Of a stretch of DNA of 64,000 nt, positions 19,097 to 29,965 are shown one piece after another. Numbering within the stretch: the stretch's first letter is position 1; every line of letters starts with the position of its first letter. The stretch is from positions 62,001 through 126,000 of the forward strand of contig JAMJFZ010002569.1 of the NCBI GenBank assembly GCA_026225945.1, given 5' to 3'. The translations under genes and the position numbers were made by a program. This stretch comes from Cricetomys ansorgei (taxonomy: Eukaryota > Chordata > Mammalia > Rodentia > Nesomyidae). The notes beneath the pieces were generated by a model that was not told the origin of the DNA, did no database searches, and worked only from the letters and a program-made list of their open reading frames with translations.

Positions 19097-20695
19097 GAGG
19101 GAAACATGAGTGTGTTGATGTCAAGTCCCCTTGAGACTTGGCACAGTCCTCCAGTGAGCACAGGGCATGGCACACCCAGGTGGCCCATAAGGGATGAGGT
19201 TGCTGGGGATTTTGTGTCCCTGCTGTCGGAGAGGCCTGCAGTGTGCACAGGCAGAGCGGCTCCAGCAGCCTGTGGTCTTCCTGTGGCAGAGGCAGGGACT
19301 GTCTGAAGGACTGGTGTGTCCAGGGAAAAGGCCTGAGACTTCTGGACCGGAGACCCTCAATGTCTGCTCTGTTCCCAGGAAGCCAAGGACAGACCCAGAG
19401 TTCTCATGCATTTACCCACTGCTCAGCCCTCATTAAATAAGGTTTGTTTGTTTTTTGAGCACTTCCTATGTCCAACCATATGTTCAATGTTGGGATTTAT
19501 GGACTGCAGACATCATACTTGAGAGGCTAGCAATCCCCCAGGGTAGGGTGGGGAGTGTGTCTGTCACCCAGTCAAGTTCCTCTATCCCTCCTCAAGTCTC
19601 TCTTGAAAAACCTGCTTGCATAGTTATATAACCCAGGGGTTAGGAGGCTATGCTCCTCCTGTTAATACGGTTCCTAGATGTCCCCAGATGGAACGCCCAG
19701 CAGGAAGGCAAGATATTATTAGTATAAAGTGGTGCTTAGTAACAGCAAAGGAAGTAAGCTGGCTGGTGCAGGAGTCACGCTCTGCCTTTAGGGGAGTGCT
19801 CGGGGCCCCTAGGCCCTTCATCTAGCAAATGTCCCAGCAGCCATAAAACACTCCTGCCCTGGTTCGTTTTACAACTTGAGCATTTTCCTGGCATCAGGCT
19901 TTGCTAAGTACCCTGCTGATTCTGAGGAATGTGTCTGTGTGGGCAGCATCCCAGCAGAGGCGGGGCAGCTGGGCACATGGGTTACTGCAGGTCATGTCCA
20001 GTGACTGTCTGTGACCCAGAGGCCAAAACCCAGGGGGTGGGCAAGAGGCCTGAACTCGTTCACTTCTAGGCTAAGACAAGTTAGGGAAGATGCCAGCGTC
20101 TTCACGTCAGTCTGTTCCCAGGCCAGAGGCTTAAAGATCAAAGTGGGGCCCCACTTTGGCAGAGATAACACTGCCAGACAAGATATGGGACACAGTTAAA
20201 ACTGAACTTCAAATAAACTACAAATGTTTTCAAACACAAGCACATCCTGGGCGTCTCATGAGATGTACGTGAGCTGAAAGAGTCCTTGCTCCTTATCTGA
20301 AATCCAAGAGTATCTGGACACCTTGCACCCAGAGCCTCTCACTCTGCAACCTTGTGCCCAGCGGCTTCTGTGGAAGGTCTCATCTCCTCTAAATCACGGC
20401 AGAGGCGAGGCGCAGGAGACCGTGTCACTGCAAAGAGCTCTGCGTCAGGCTTTCCAGTTGAGCCGTTTAGTCTGATGCCAAGGGAAACGGCCTTTTAAAT
20501 TCCTGCCCCCAAGTGCTGTGGGGTGTCGAACTTAGGTTTTGTTAAGTCATACTTCAATTCCCCGATGCCAAGCAGAGAGCCCAGGCACTGTGCAGGACAG
20601 CTGAGGCGGGGAAGTAAAACAGAGGCAAGGGGGCTGCCCGGGTTCCAGAACGCCTGTCTCAAAGGCAAGTCCTCGGGCTTATTCTTACCATTGTT
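19097..20695. other. unique sequence, no gene seen
   Basis: Mostly unrecognised. The piece at 19455-19510 (TTGAGCACTTCCTATGTCCA, ATGTTCAATGTTGGGA) resembles the 'ttgagcacctactatgtgcca' block of old L2-type repeats, but is too short to call firmly. Open frames at 19100-19440 and 20495-20930 are short and overlapping. Confidence 0.45.
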
Positions 20696-21000
20696 GATAC
20701 TGCAGTGTAACTGTGAGGTGTGCAGCCCAGGAGATGGCCATGAGTTCAGATCCCCCGCACCCACATCACAGCCCGCTGTCGTCTGTAACCCTGGTGCTCC
20801 CATGAGGCCTTGGGAGATGGAGACGGAATTCCAGAAGTGCGTGGCTACTTTGTGTGGAGTCTGTGGGGACAATGAAATCCTGTCTCAGAGACAGAAAGTG
20901 AAGACAACTCCTGGGGTTGGCCTCTGACCTCCACACGTGAGCTCACAAACATGAACACGCACACACGCACACACACACACACACGCACACACACACCTTC
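20696..21000 (+). mobile_element. B4-type SINE with CA tail
   Basis: GTGCAGCCCAGGAGATGGCC, ATGAGTTCAGATCCCCCGCA, CTGTAACCCTGGTGCTCCCA, GAAATCCTGTCTCAGAGACA and GGTTGGCCTCTGACCTCCAC are in order. The CA tail is at 20950-20998. Confidence 0.75.
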
Positions 21001-21149
21001 CCAAAGATTAAAAGAAAATTTAAACAGGAAACGTCCCCTGTCGTTCTCGGGTTTAAACACATGGTCCCGGCTGTCTGGGAAGGCTGGGAACGGTAAGAGA
21101 CGGAAGGCGTGGGCCACAGTAGAGCCGGGCTTGAGTTTTAGGGGCTGGC

Positions 21150-21345
21150 CTTGTTTTCCTGCACTCCGCTTCTGACTGTGGACATCATGTGACCAGCCAC
21201 TCGCACTGCCATGCCAGATTTCTCTGCCATGGTGGTCTGTGTCCCTGGAACTGTGTGAGCCAAAGCAAAACCTTCAACCTTAGGCTGCTTCCAGTCAGGT
21301 ATTTGGTGTGACTGATGCAGTGCTTGTGAACATTAGCAATGGTTA
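21150..21345 (+). mobile_element. MaLR-like LTR, 3' half
   Basis: CTCCGCTTCTGACTGTGGAC, ATGTGACCAGCCACTCGCAC, CTGTGTGAGCCAAAGCAAAA and CTTCCAGTCAGGTATTTGGT match the 3' half of rodent MaLR LTRs. The AATAAA has decayed. Confidence 0.7.
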
Positions 21346-22325
21346 ATTATTTTGATGATGACGAGACAAAAAGCTCCCCTAAGATGAGGGGCCTGTCCGG
21401 GCCATTGAGGGTGATGACAGAGCCTCAGCGGGGGTCCAGCTCTGGCCATCTGACAAGCAGAGAGGAGGCGAACCTGGAATCTGATTCCGAATTTTAGAGG
21501 CAAAGTCTAAGAAACGTGGTTTAAAGATTCCAGACCTTGTTATCCATAGGCTACCTGGGAGAGTCCGTACATTTATCCCTCAAACCCTTGTGGGTCACGT
21601 ACAATGTGTCAGACATGCTCAAGGTGCGGGGGCCGTGCCTGGGGTGGGGCAGGCGGAAGATAAACTAGGGATGATTAGTAAACCCAGGTGGGTACTGACA
21701 AGCATCTGGGAGACAGGGATAGGAGAAGCAGTGAGAGGTAGGTGCTTTGTGAACAGTGAGCCACGCTCTTTCTGGAGATCTAGCCACTGGGGGCAGTGGC
21801 TGCAGAGATGCAAGCAGGCAGCAAGCTTGGTGTCTGAGGGGCAGCAGGGAGCAGGCCCAGAGTGGAGTGGTCACACCAGGGAGCAGGGGCGTGGCCCAGG
21901 AATCTGGCAGCCGTGGGCCATGGTAGGAATTTGGATTTGGTTTGAAGCATGGTGAGGAAGCTTCCAGGAAACAAGTTTAACCTGAGTGCCTACCTGTGGG
22001 CACGTGGCCCACACCTGGCAGCCAGACTGACCATTTCAGGAGCTTTTCTAGAAGGCGGTAGAGGAGACACCCGGCTACTGCCTCAGCACAAAGCCTGCTT
22101 GGGGGCTGTCCCAGGACACAAAACTCCTTAGGGCTTCGCAGGCTTTACCAGGAAGGGACCGGTGCCTGGTAAGGTGCTCAGGGTCTGACATCTTTCTAAC
22201 ACAGCACCTGTACCTAGGACAGCTGGGCCTGACAAAAGGTGACCAGAGCTTGGCCCCTGTGCGGCCAGCTCCTCAGACCTGGAGAGGCCAGGCCTGTACT
22301 GTCAGGGACAGATGGAAGCATTATA
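21346..22325. other. unique sequence, no gene seen
   Basis: A faint L2-like block lies at 21570-21660 (CATTTATCCCTCAAAC, CGTACAATGTGTCAGACATGC). The rest is unrecognised. Confidence 0.4.
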
Positions 22326-22476
22326 CAGCCATTCTCAAACTTGACCCCAAACTCGACAGCAGCAGCACCACCCACAGAGACCCTGTTAAAACGCTAAGCC
22401 AGAGACCCTGGAAGCCACTTGCTCTGTGTTGGGGAAGCTCTTCAGATAATTCTGGGTCAAGGAAGTTTGAGAAGTC
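22326..22476 (+). mobile_element. MER5A-like nonautonomous hAT-Charlie DNA transposon
   Basis: It starts ATTCTCAAACTTGACCCC and ends TCAAGGAAGTTTGAGAAG, so the ends are inverted (TTCTCAAACTT against AAGTTTGAGAA). Between them lie CAGCAGCAGCACCACCCA and GATAATTCTGGGTC in MER5A order. About 150 bp against ~190 bp for the family, so some internal loss. Confidence 0.8.
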
Positions 22477-22805
22477 CGCTTCAGAAGGCCATGGAGACGG
22501 CTCAGCAGTAGAGTGTGCGAGTGAGGCCTTAGGTCTCCTCTCCAGTACCATGGAGACGGCTGCTGCCTCAGAAGGAGAAATATGGGCAGGTTTTTTAAAA
22601 TTTAAAGTTATGTATTTGCCGAGACTTGTCTCACCACGCAAAGTCACCCAGAGCAAAAGCAGACCCCACCCAGGCACTGGGATGTGTGGCTTCTCTGCGC
22701 AAACCCCAGCCACCCACAGAACAGAACTTGGCAGTGAACGAACTGTTGCTGTTTCCCTCAGTAGTTTCCACGGTCCTTGTTTGAGTCATGCTCTGAACCC
22801 TTCCG

Positions 22806-22905
22806 GGTCATTCACTCACTCATTCGTTCATTCCCACACTCTTATCTGCTGAAGATGCAAAGATAGTAAAACTCCACCCCCACCCTCAGGGAGCTCGTAT
22901 CCAGG
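22806..22905 (+). mobile_element. L2-type LINE 3' fragment
   Basis: CATTCACTCACTCATTCGTTC, GATGCAAAGATAGTAAAACT, CCACCCTCAGGGAGCTCGTA match the '(attc)n … gatacaaagatgaa … ccctcaaggagctcac' block of old L2-type repeats. Confidence 0.6.
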
Positions 22906-23304
22906 ACAAAGGTGTGGAGAGCAGGGGTGGGTGGGCAGGGAAGACCGGGCTGGAGGGAGGAGCCCCAGCCAGGAGAGGGAAGAAGCACAGACTTGTCTGA
23001 GCAAACTCAACCAGCCCCCTGGCTGGCTAAAAACGGACATCGGTGTTCCTTGCTCCCAGAGAGGAGTCCGCAGAGTCTGCAGACCCCAGCCCACCGTGGA
23101 CCACAGGGCAGGCGCAGAGTACATCTGGAAGGCCCAGGACAGTGGAGCAGCCACAGAGACAGACATGGCTGTCTTCCCAGTGCTCTGTTGTGGCCAGGGT
23201 TCTCACCGGCTAATTGGTGGCCCCTCCAAAGGCCAGCATCCCCACCTCAGAGGGGACATCCAGCCTCACCGATACCTCAGAACCTTAGCCTTGGAAGCAC
23301 TTTG
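22906..23304. other. unique sequence, no gene seen
   Basis: GC-rich. Overlapping frames of 112-162 codons on both strands show no domain. Confidence 0.45.
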
Positions 23305-23388
23305 GGGCGGGAGTATAGTTCCACGCAAAGCCCTCTCCAGGCATGTGCAAGTCCCTGCTATAATTCCTAGCACTCAAAAAAATTTTTT
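23305..23388 (+). mobile_element. ID-type SINE, decayed
   Basis: GTATAGTTCCACGCAAAGCC, AGGCATGTGCAAGTCCCTGC and TAATTCCTAGCACTCAAAAA keep the ID order with an A tail. Confidence 0.6.
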
Positions 23389-23457
23389 TTGTAATTGCAC
23401 CAGACAGGACCAGAAATAAATTCCCTAAAGTCAACACCCAACCACTTCAGTGCTGAG

Positions 23458-23725
23458 ATATGTGATTGTCAACCTGACAGAATCTCAAATCGCTATGGAA
23501 ACAAACCTCTGGGCACATCTGTGGGGAAGTTTCTAGAGTGGGTTAATGGAGGTGCAGGAGGCACTATTCCATGACTCCTGGACTCTGCTGGTATCCACAC
23601 ATGGCACTCTGGCAATCTGCTCATTTATGGGTTTTTTTATGTGAGGCCCTGGTCCAGTGGGCCCTAGTGTCATCCTGTTACTGGCAGTAAGTAAGCGGAA
23701 ATTTTTAAGCTCACTAGTGATCAAC
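23458..23725 (+). mobile_element. MaLR-like LTR, 5' half
   Basis: TGTGATTGTCAACCTGACAG, GGAAACAAACCTCTGGGCAC, TTTCTAGAGTGGGTTAATGG and CTATTCCATGACTCCTGGAC match the 5' half. The right part is doubtful beyond about 23590. Confidence 0.6.
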
Positions 23726-23779
23726 AGAGCAACAATGAAAGTCTGTAGGATGTAATACTGTGTGTTAAAAAGCCCCTTT

Positions 23780-24004
23780 TTAAAAGATTTATTTATTTCA
23801 TTTTATGTGTAAGAATGTTTGGCATGCATGCTTTTCTGTGCACTGCACCCATGCAATGCCCACCAGGGCCAGCAGAGGTCATCAGATTCTCTGGAGCTGG
23901 AGTTCAACGCAGTTGTGAGTCCCCATGTGGGTGCTGGGAACAGGCCTTGGTCCTCTGCAAGGGTAACATGTGCTTTTACCCACAAGGTCATCTCTCCAGG
24001 CCCA
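23780..24004 (-). mobile_element. B3 SINE, full length
   Basis: TTTTAAAAGATTTATTTATT, TGTGCACTGCACCCATGC, GTCATCAGATTCTCTGGAGC, GTTGTGAGTCCCCATGTGGG, GGTCCTCTGCAAGGGTAACA and CATCTCTCCAGGCCC run from tail to head. Confidence 0.93.
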
Positions 24005-24116
24005 AATTGGAAATTTTTTATGAACTGTGAAATGCCATGGGAATAGCTCTTGCACATATACCATGATCTAACTGGATATATGCGAAATATCGTATATTAA
24101 AATAACAAACAGAAAA

Positions 24117-24330
24117 GGAGCTGGGGATGTAGCTCAGCAGGAGCGCATTTCTATCCCACACAAAACACTGCGTTCCATTTCCAGAGCTGCATAAGCTGAG
24201 CCTGGAGGTGATGCTTGAAACCCCAGCATTGGGGAGGTAGAGAGGCAGGAAGGCCAGAGGTTCAAGGCCATCTCAATACACAGAAGCAAGTTTGAAGCTA
24301 TCCTGGGCTACACCAGGCCCTGCTGCTTTG
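24117..24330 (+). mobile_element. ID+B1 chimeric SINE
   Basis: Head GGAGCTGGGGATGTAGCTCA, then AAACCCCAGCATTGGGGAGG, CCAGAGGTTCAAGGCCATCT and AAGCTATCCTGGGCTACACC. Confidence 0.85.
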
Positions 24331-24384
24331 TTTTGGTTTGTTTTTAAAGAGAGAAACAGAATAAAAACACCACGAAGCAGTCAG

Positions 24385-24495
24385 CTAGAACAGGTGCCAG
24401 TCATCCTGGTACTTGCAAGCCTGAGGCTGGAGGGTCATGAGTTCAAAGCCATGCAGCCTGGGCTATAGTCAGACACTGTCTCAAAACAAGCAAAA
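24385..24495 (+). mobile_element. B1 SINE, 5'-truncated
   Basis: GTCATCCTGGTACTTGCAAG, CCTGAGGCTGGAGGGTCATG, AGTTCAAAGCCATGCAGCCT, AGACACTGTCTCAAAACAAG. Confidence 0.75.
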
Positions 24496-25484
24496 TCCCT
24501 ACTACATAGATTATGGGAACCTTTTGTGCTTTCTATATTATTTTTTAACTTTCAACAATTAGTATCTACTCCCTTGATGATAAGAGACAGTCTAAAAATT
24601 CAAACACACATGGGCATTACCTTTGAGTATCAGGAATCCATCTTAAACTTCCTCCAGAGAGCTTCCCCCTGGTCTCCCGACTCCCTATTCTGAATTATCA
24701 TCTTCCCTTTGCCACATGGATAACACCCTGGGCCTCCCGCCGCCTAAACCAGTCACAGGCCGCAGCTACCTGCGGCTCATAAACCTTAGATGAGTGCCAA
24801 TGACTATTATTTTTAATGCTCTGATGCTTTGTGGGAGAGGAGAGTCATGGCAACTGTGACATCACCAGCGAGGCTCCCAGAGAAAGGAAGAGGATTTCAC
24901 TCGAGGTGTCCTCTTCCCAGAACCATGCCTGTGTAGGTTCCCAGGTAGATGGTGAAGTGAGCTTCATCGGCTGACTGATGGCTAGCTGCAAGCCTCAGCA
25001 GACCACCCTGAGCCTTAGCTTCGTGTTCACACAGCGCAGGTGGACAAGGGTTTGCCCGAATCAGCTGGCTTGGGCTCCGGGGTCCGCCCAGGCGGCTTCT
25101 CTTAGGACCGGTTAGGCAGCTAGGTCTTCTTCTCAAGGTAATGGCAGAGTCATGAGAGACACGTATGGTCACCCAAGCACACCCCAAAGCCCTCTGTGCA
25201 CTGCCTGTTGGCATCCATGGCTAGATGCAGAGTTAAAATGCAGGAACAGATTCTGCGTCCTTGACTGTGGTGCAGTATATGGAGTCCCGTGACCAAGAGT
25301 GTGCATGAAGTAGGTGGAGAATCTAACCTGGCCATTCCTGAAGGGCAGGCAGGTGGCAGGAGGCTGCACAACCCAAGGGAAAGGGTGGGGAGGGGTGGCC
25401 AGGTCAGGCTGTGTCCTGTCGGAGACATCCGGGAAGTGCCTTCCAAGCACAGAGGGCTGGGTGTTGGGCTGGTGCCATGACGCT
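24496..25484. other. unique sequence, no gene seen
   Basis: No repeat recognised. The block at 24740-24900 (GCCGCCTAAACCAGTCACAG, TAGATGAGTGCCAATGAC, GGCAACTGTGACATCACC) looks little decayed. Frames at 25150-25500 overlap on both strands with no domain. Confidence 0.45.
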
Positions 25485-25608
25485 TGCTGCAAGGAGACAC
25501 TTGCTACTCAGCCTGGGGATCGGAGCTCTTCCCTGGAACCCACATGGTAGGTCAGAGGCGACTTCGGCAAGGTGTCCTCTGGCCTCTGCATATGTGTCAT
25601 GCTTCCGT
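25485..25608 (+). mobile_element. B2/B4-type SINE, decayed
   Basis: GACGCTTGCTGCAAGGAGAC, GGGATCGGAGCTCTTCCCTG, GAACCCACATGGTAGGTCAG and GTGTCCTCTGGCCTCTGCAT follow the SINE body and tail order. Confidence 0.55.
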
Positions 25609-26177
25609 TGTTCTTTTAGACGGGGCTCCGAAGCCCAGTGATGCTCTGAGCTGGGCTGTAACACGGGCAAAAGGTAAAGCAAGAATCTGTCTCCACGCAT
25701 CTAACTTTGAAACCTTATTTTCAGACCTAAGTCCCTCTCCGTCCTGCAGATGCTCTGTAATTTGCAGGCTCTCTCCTCTTGTGTTGCCATGGTTTTAAAA
25801 GGTTGGGTATATTTTTATAATCTCAAGCTTGTCTCTCATGTGTAAATACCTTGATCAAGAAACTCAGCTCCCAAAGTTATAGCACAGGCTCGAGAGTCAG
25901 AGTCCTCTTTCCCCTTTCCTGGCTACGACCCTGCCGGAAGTCGCGCGCTCCCTTTGTGTCTGAGTTTCCAAACACCACAGGGGGAGGGTGGTTTGACGGT
26001 CGTGGGAGCTCCGTGGGCTACAGTTTCTAAGCCCCGCAAGAGTCCTCAGGACCAGACATGGTACACATGCGTATGTTACATAAAAACAAGCTAAAGATGT
26101 GGGCTCACCTCACATGCACCATAAACCAGGAGGGTAGGACTTTCAGCTGCATTTTTTTCTCTCTCTCTTAAAAAGAC
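25609..26177. other. unique sequence, no gene seen
   Basis: No repeat firmly recognised. GACCAGACATGGTACACATGC at about 26050 may be a short B1-head scrap. Confidence 0.4.
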
Positions 26178-26376
26178 AGAAGGCTTGGGAGAGAGCTCAG
26201 TCCACAATGTACTTGCTGTACAAGCATAAGGACCAGAACTCTAGTCCAATGTTCATGTAAAAGCTAAGCGTGTGAGAGCACCCTGCAATCCCAGAGGCAG
26301 AGATGGGTCCCAGGCTCAGGGTCCTGTCAGCTAACTGAATCAGAAAGTTCCAGACTCTGTCCCAAAAGGGAAGATG
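26178..26376 (+). mobile_element. B4 SINE
   Basis: ID head GGCTTGGGAGAGAGCTCAGT with GTACAAGCATAAGGACCAGA, then CCTGCAATCCCAGAGGCAGA, CAGGCTCAGGGTCCTGTCAG and CAGACTCTGTCCCAAAAGGG. Confidence 0.82.
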
Positions 26377-28092
26377 GGAACTTGGTCCTGGGAGTTCCTG
26401 ACCCTGCCTCCCTCCCTCCAGCTCAGCCTGAGTTATCTTCTCTTCAGCTTCCTAAGATGTTTCCGTCCTCCGCTGAGGTCAGAGCAGTCGGCTCGGCCTG
26501 GAAGCCTCTCCTCAGGGAGGACAGGTCCACTGACTTTCCCTCTCTCCCCTTTCCTTTTTCGGAGGCCCCAGGCTGTACGGCAGATGAGCTTCCATCCAGA
26601 GCACGAACCTAAGGAAGACACCGCTCCAGGATGTCCAGGAAGCTCTCTCTGAAGCACAATCTTGAACCTTATCCAAGAGACCGGAACCTTGTCACAGGCC
26701 ACCTTCCTGGACGTTTGTGGGAGAGGCTCCAGAGCACAGTTAGAACAACACATCCTGTCTCGGCCGCCAAGCGAAACAAAAGCAGAGGGCCTCAATGTCC
26801 TGGTCAGAACCAGGACAAGGCCGCCACCCCCAGTGCTTTATCCAGGGAGCCCCACTTCTGGAGAGCTTTTTCTATTTGTTAAAAGTAAAACATGCCTTTC
26901 ACAGGTGGGAAACCAGGTCCTGGGAGTCAAGCACATTTCCTCCGGCTTGGCGTTTACTCTTTTACCACAGCCGAGCTGGGCCGTGACCTGTGTGGGCCAC
27001 AGGCCTAGTAACACTCTGGGTTTTGTTAGTTCTCAGCATCCAAAGGCCTCTGAGGATCTGGCAAAGAGCAGTTTATAGAGTCATTTGCTTGTTGTGAACA
27101 AGTGTTCTTGTCTCTGGGGCAGCCTTGGGACAGAAGAGACTGCGGGCTGGAAGCCTCTGGCCCGGAACTCACACGGCTCCCCCATTTACATTTGCCTAAA
27201 ATATGTAACATCTACCACCATGGCTCAGACACACAGGGCAGATACTTAGAATGTACAACTAGTACTGGCCAGTCAGAAATGATGCTTGTCAGGGTACCCA
27301 ATCTGATCCTCGTACTTTCTTTCCATCTCAAATTAGGGAGGGGCCAGGGTACTCCAGGGAAAGGTTCCAGTCCTTGGTGTTGGGGAACCACGGCTCTTAC
27401 AGAGCAATGTGGAAATGGTTCAGTCTTTACCTAGCTGTCAGCTAAAGTTCATATATGCTCTGGATTCCCAAAAACCTGCCGAGACCCAGCACATGGCCTG
27501 ACATAGGCTTGCCACTAACCGTCCACAACGCCTGAGTACAGGACGCGGGAGAGCCGAGGCGCTCGGATCGAAGAGACTGGAAGACGCCATCTGACCGCTT
27601 CTGGTGGCTGTAAACAGTATTGTGAAGAATGACTTTTCAAAGCCGGCCTCCGAGGCCAGCAATGGCCAGTTTCTCTCCTAACTCACCGCTCCTTTCTCTG
27701 CTCTTCTGAGGGCATGCCACAGTCTCGGGCGGTCATGTTTGCCGAGAGCTAAGCACTTCTGGTGGTGGCTTATCAGGAGAGTCACTGAGGGTGAGCTTGG
27801 AATTTGCTTACCCAAGACAGTCTGTGACCTGAGAACCTGAATCCGGGGTCCACTCCACAATCCTGCTGTGTGTGTCGTGAGGAGGCTCAGTTCCCCGCGG
27901 GTGTGCACACCTGTAGATGCCTGCACTGCCCCTATCTGGGCAGAATTGGGTTTTGTGACCTTCTCACCAGGAACTACTGTGTAAACCATGTCGTGGAAGG
28001 CCAGTTACCTATCTTCCTGACCATGCTGTTTCCAGTACCTACCTCATCAGTACTAGGTACTCAGTTTCCAGTACTGACTTCATTGATACTAG
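26377..28092. other. long unique block, no gene seen
   Basis: The longest block (1.7 kb) with no recognised repeat. Polypyrimidine stretches followed by CAG occur (e.g. TTATCTTCTCTTCAG near 26440), but no exon with codon bias or a matching donor stands out. Frames of 110-138 codons overlap on both strands. Confidence 0.4.
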
Positions 28093-28094
28093 GT

Positions 28095-28253
28095 ACCTGT
28101 ATTTTTTTTTTTTTTGAGACAGAGTCTCATTATATAGCCCTGGGTGTCTTGGAATTCAATATATAGACTATGCTGACCTTGAACTCACAGAGACTTTCCT
28201 GCCCTATTTCCCAAGTGCTGGGATCAAAGGTTTGTGTTACCATGCATGGTGGG
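28095..28253 (-). mobile_element. B1 SINE, full length, old
   Basis: T-run, TTGAGACAGAGTCTCATTAT, CTTGGAATTCAATATATAGA, CTGACCTTGAACTCACAGAG, AAGTGCTGGGATCAAAGG. Confidence 0.9.
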
Positions 28254-28265
28254 TCCTGTAATTTA

Positions 28266-28352
28266 ATTCCTTCCTTCCTTCCTTCCTTCCTTCCTTCCTT
28301 CCTTCCTTCCTTTCTTCCTTTTTCTTCTCTTTCTTCTTTCCTTCCTTCCTTG
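28266..28352. repeat. (TTCC)n microsatellite
   Basis: Twelve or so tandem TTCC units, then a decayed TTC-rich part. It lies directly at the 5' end of the antisense B1. Confidence 0.96.
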
Positions 28353-28617
28353 TGAGGCTTCTGAGTCCCCTGAGGAGCAGTGACATTCGCAAGATGGCCT
28401 CCCTGGGGACAGTGCTCAGCTTTGCTCTCCTTCCTTCAATCAGGCCTTCTAAGAGGCCACACCAGCCCTAGAAGAGGTCCAGGCCGCTGCTGAGGCTCCA
28501 GCACACAGTGGTGGGGGTCAGGGTCTAGAAGGGATGAAAGGAAGAAGACAGAAGGAAATCCAAGTGACCCAAGCCCTCGCTGCAACTCACAACAGCAGGA
28601 GACATGAGAAAGTCATC

Positions 28618-28745
28618 TTCCTCCTCTCCCTCCTCTCCTTCCTCCTCTCCCTCCTCTCCCTCCTCTCCCTCCTCTCTCTGCTTCTCCCTCCTCTCCCTCC
28701 TCTCCTTCTTCCTCTGCCTCCCCCCTTCCTTTTCTTTCTTCTATT
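28618..28745. repeat. (CTCCTCTCC)n polypyrimidine tract
   Basis: Near-pure C/T repeat with a period of about 9 bp. The Leu/Ser-rich frames in it are artefacts. Confidence 0.95.
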
Positions 28746-29825
28746 TCTGTAATCTCATAAATTGCATATGGCTCCTGACGACAGAGAAACTATTACTTTA
28801 ATGTGTGAAACGGGAAAGCCTAAACGGTAAGAAGAAATACATTCCAAGGAGAAACTTCTGTAACCAGCCAGGAAAGGGAAGCCTCACAAACACCCTGGTC
28901 TGCTTTGAACATCATCTCAGCCTTTCCCTGCTCAACAGTGACCACACGTTCCTTCTGAGCCTTCCTTGGTTCCCTTGCCATGTGGAGTCTGGCGTACTCG
29001 GAGAGGAGCCCGAAGAGTCCATGGCTATCGTGGAGAGCACACTACAAGGCCCCTCCCAGTGTCTTCACTGCTTCCTACCCCTCACTATCGCCTGCAGGGA
29101 AGGAATGAGGGTGTACCCAGCCAGACCCTTAGGCCCCATGGAGGCTTGAAAGCACCGTGCCATCTTTCTCTCCAGCGTGTCCTTTGCGTGCTGGCATGTA
29201 ATAGAGGCCTCGCACTGGAAAGGGGCTAGGGGGCAGGGTGGAGGGTGCAGGGCCTCCACATGCAGATCCCTGCCTTCCTGTGGCAGCGAACAATGGCCAA
29301 GACTGTTGTATAGGTGGCTGGCAAGGTTCAAGTCCCGTCGCTCTGCTTCTTATCTGGATGGCTGACGGCTGGATGGCCTTGACTTCCTTGACCTCCCAGC
29401 ACCTGAGTTCCCTGTGAGCAAGGAGAGGCTGGGACCAGGATATGACATAATCACTGAGCATCATGGAGAAGAGGCTGCTGTGCGGACCTACAGAATGCTT
29501 GGCCCAGTAATTATGGCTGCATAATAAGCAGGAAGAAGAAGCTGTAGCTGGGTTTGTGTTGCAATGGGATGTTAACACTCCCTAGTCAAGCAGAGGCAGG
29601 GGAGTCATGGGATGCTCACCTGGGATTCCAGCCTTACTCCCCCATCCCCCACTGCCCTACTCCGTAGCTGCATGTGATCTCAGAAGATTCTAGAGTACAT
29701 AGGAGTTAAAAGATTAATTGTGGGTGGGATTCTGCTACAACTCCCATAAATCATCGCCTCTGTTGGGTGGAAGGCGATGATACAGCTGCTGTTGAATCAT
29801 TGTGCCCTGTGAGCAACCCCTCACC
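28746..29825. other. unique sequence, no gene seen
   Basis: No repeat recognised. A 149-codon minus-strand frame at 29129-29578 is free of simple repeat but has no recognised domain. Confidence 0.4.
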
Positions 29826-29965
29826 CATGCTCCTGAGAACCCAGTAAACTCGTTGGTTCACCAAGCTGGACTTGAGTGGAGCCATCGCTTTGGTCTGTTG
29901 CTGGTGCCATTTCGAGGAGGATATGTGTTTGTTCATATCTCCCCAGGAAAATCACACACAAAATC
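29826..29965 (+). mobile_element. unclassified LTR-like repeat, copy 1
   Basis: CCCAGTAAACTCGTTGGTTC, ACCAAGCTGGACTTGAGTGG, CTTTGGTCTGTTGCTGGTGC and CCCAGGAAAATCACAC are matched in order by the sequence at 61868-61975. The form suggests the R/U5 end of an ERV LTR. The class is not certain. Confidence 0.35.

Noticed and set aside
22250..22852. 200-codon plus-strand frame
   Set aside because: It spans a MER5A-like transposon relic and an L2-like fragment, so a natural protein is very unlikely.
26377..28092. Possible exons after pyrimidine-rich CAG motifs
   Set aside because: Such motifs are frequent by chance; no paired donor, coding bias or domain supports an exon.
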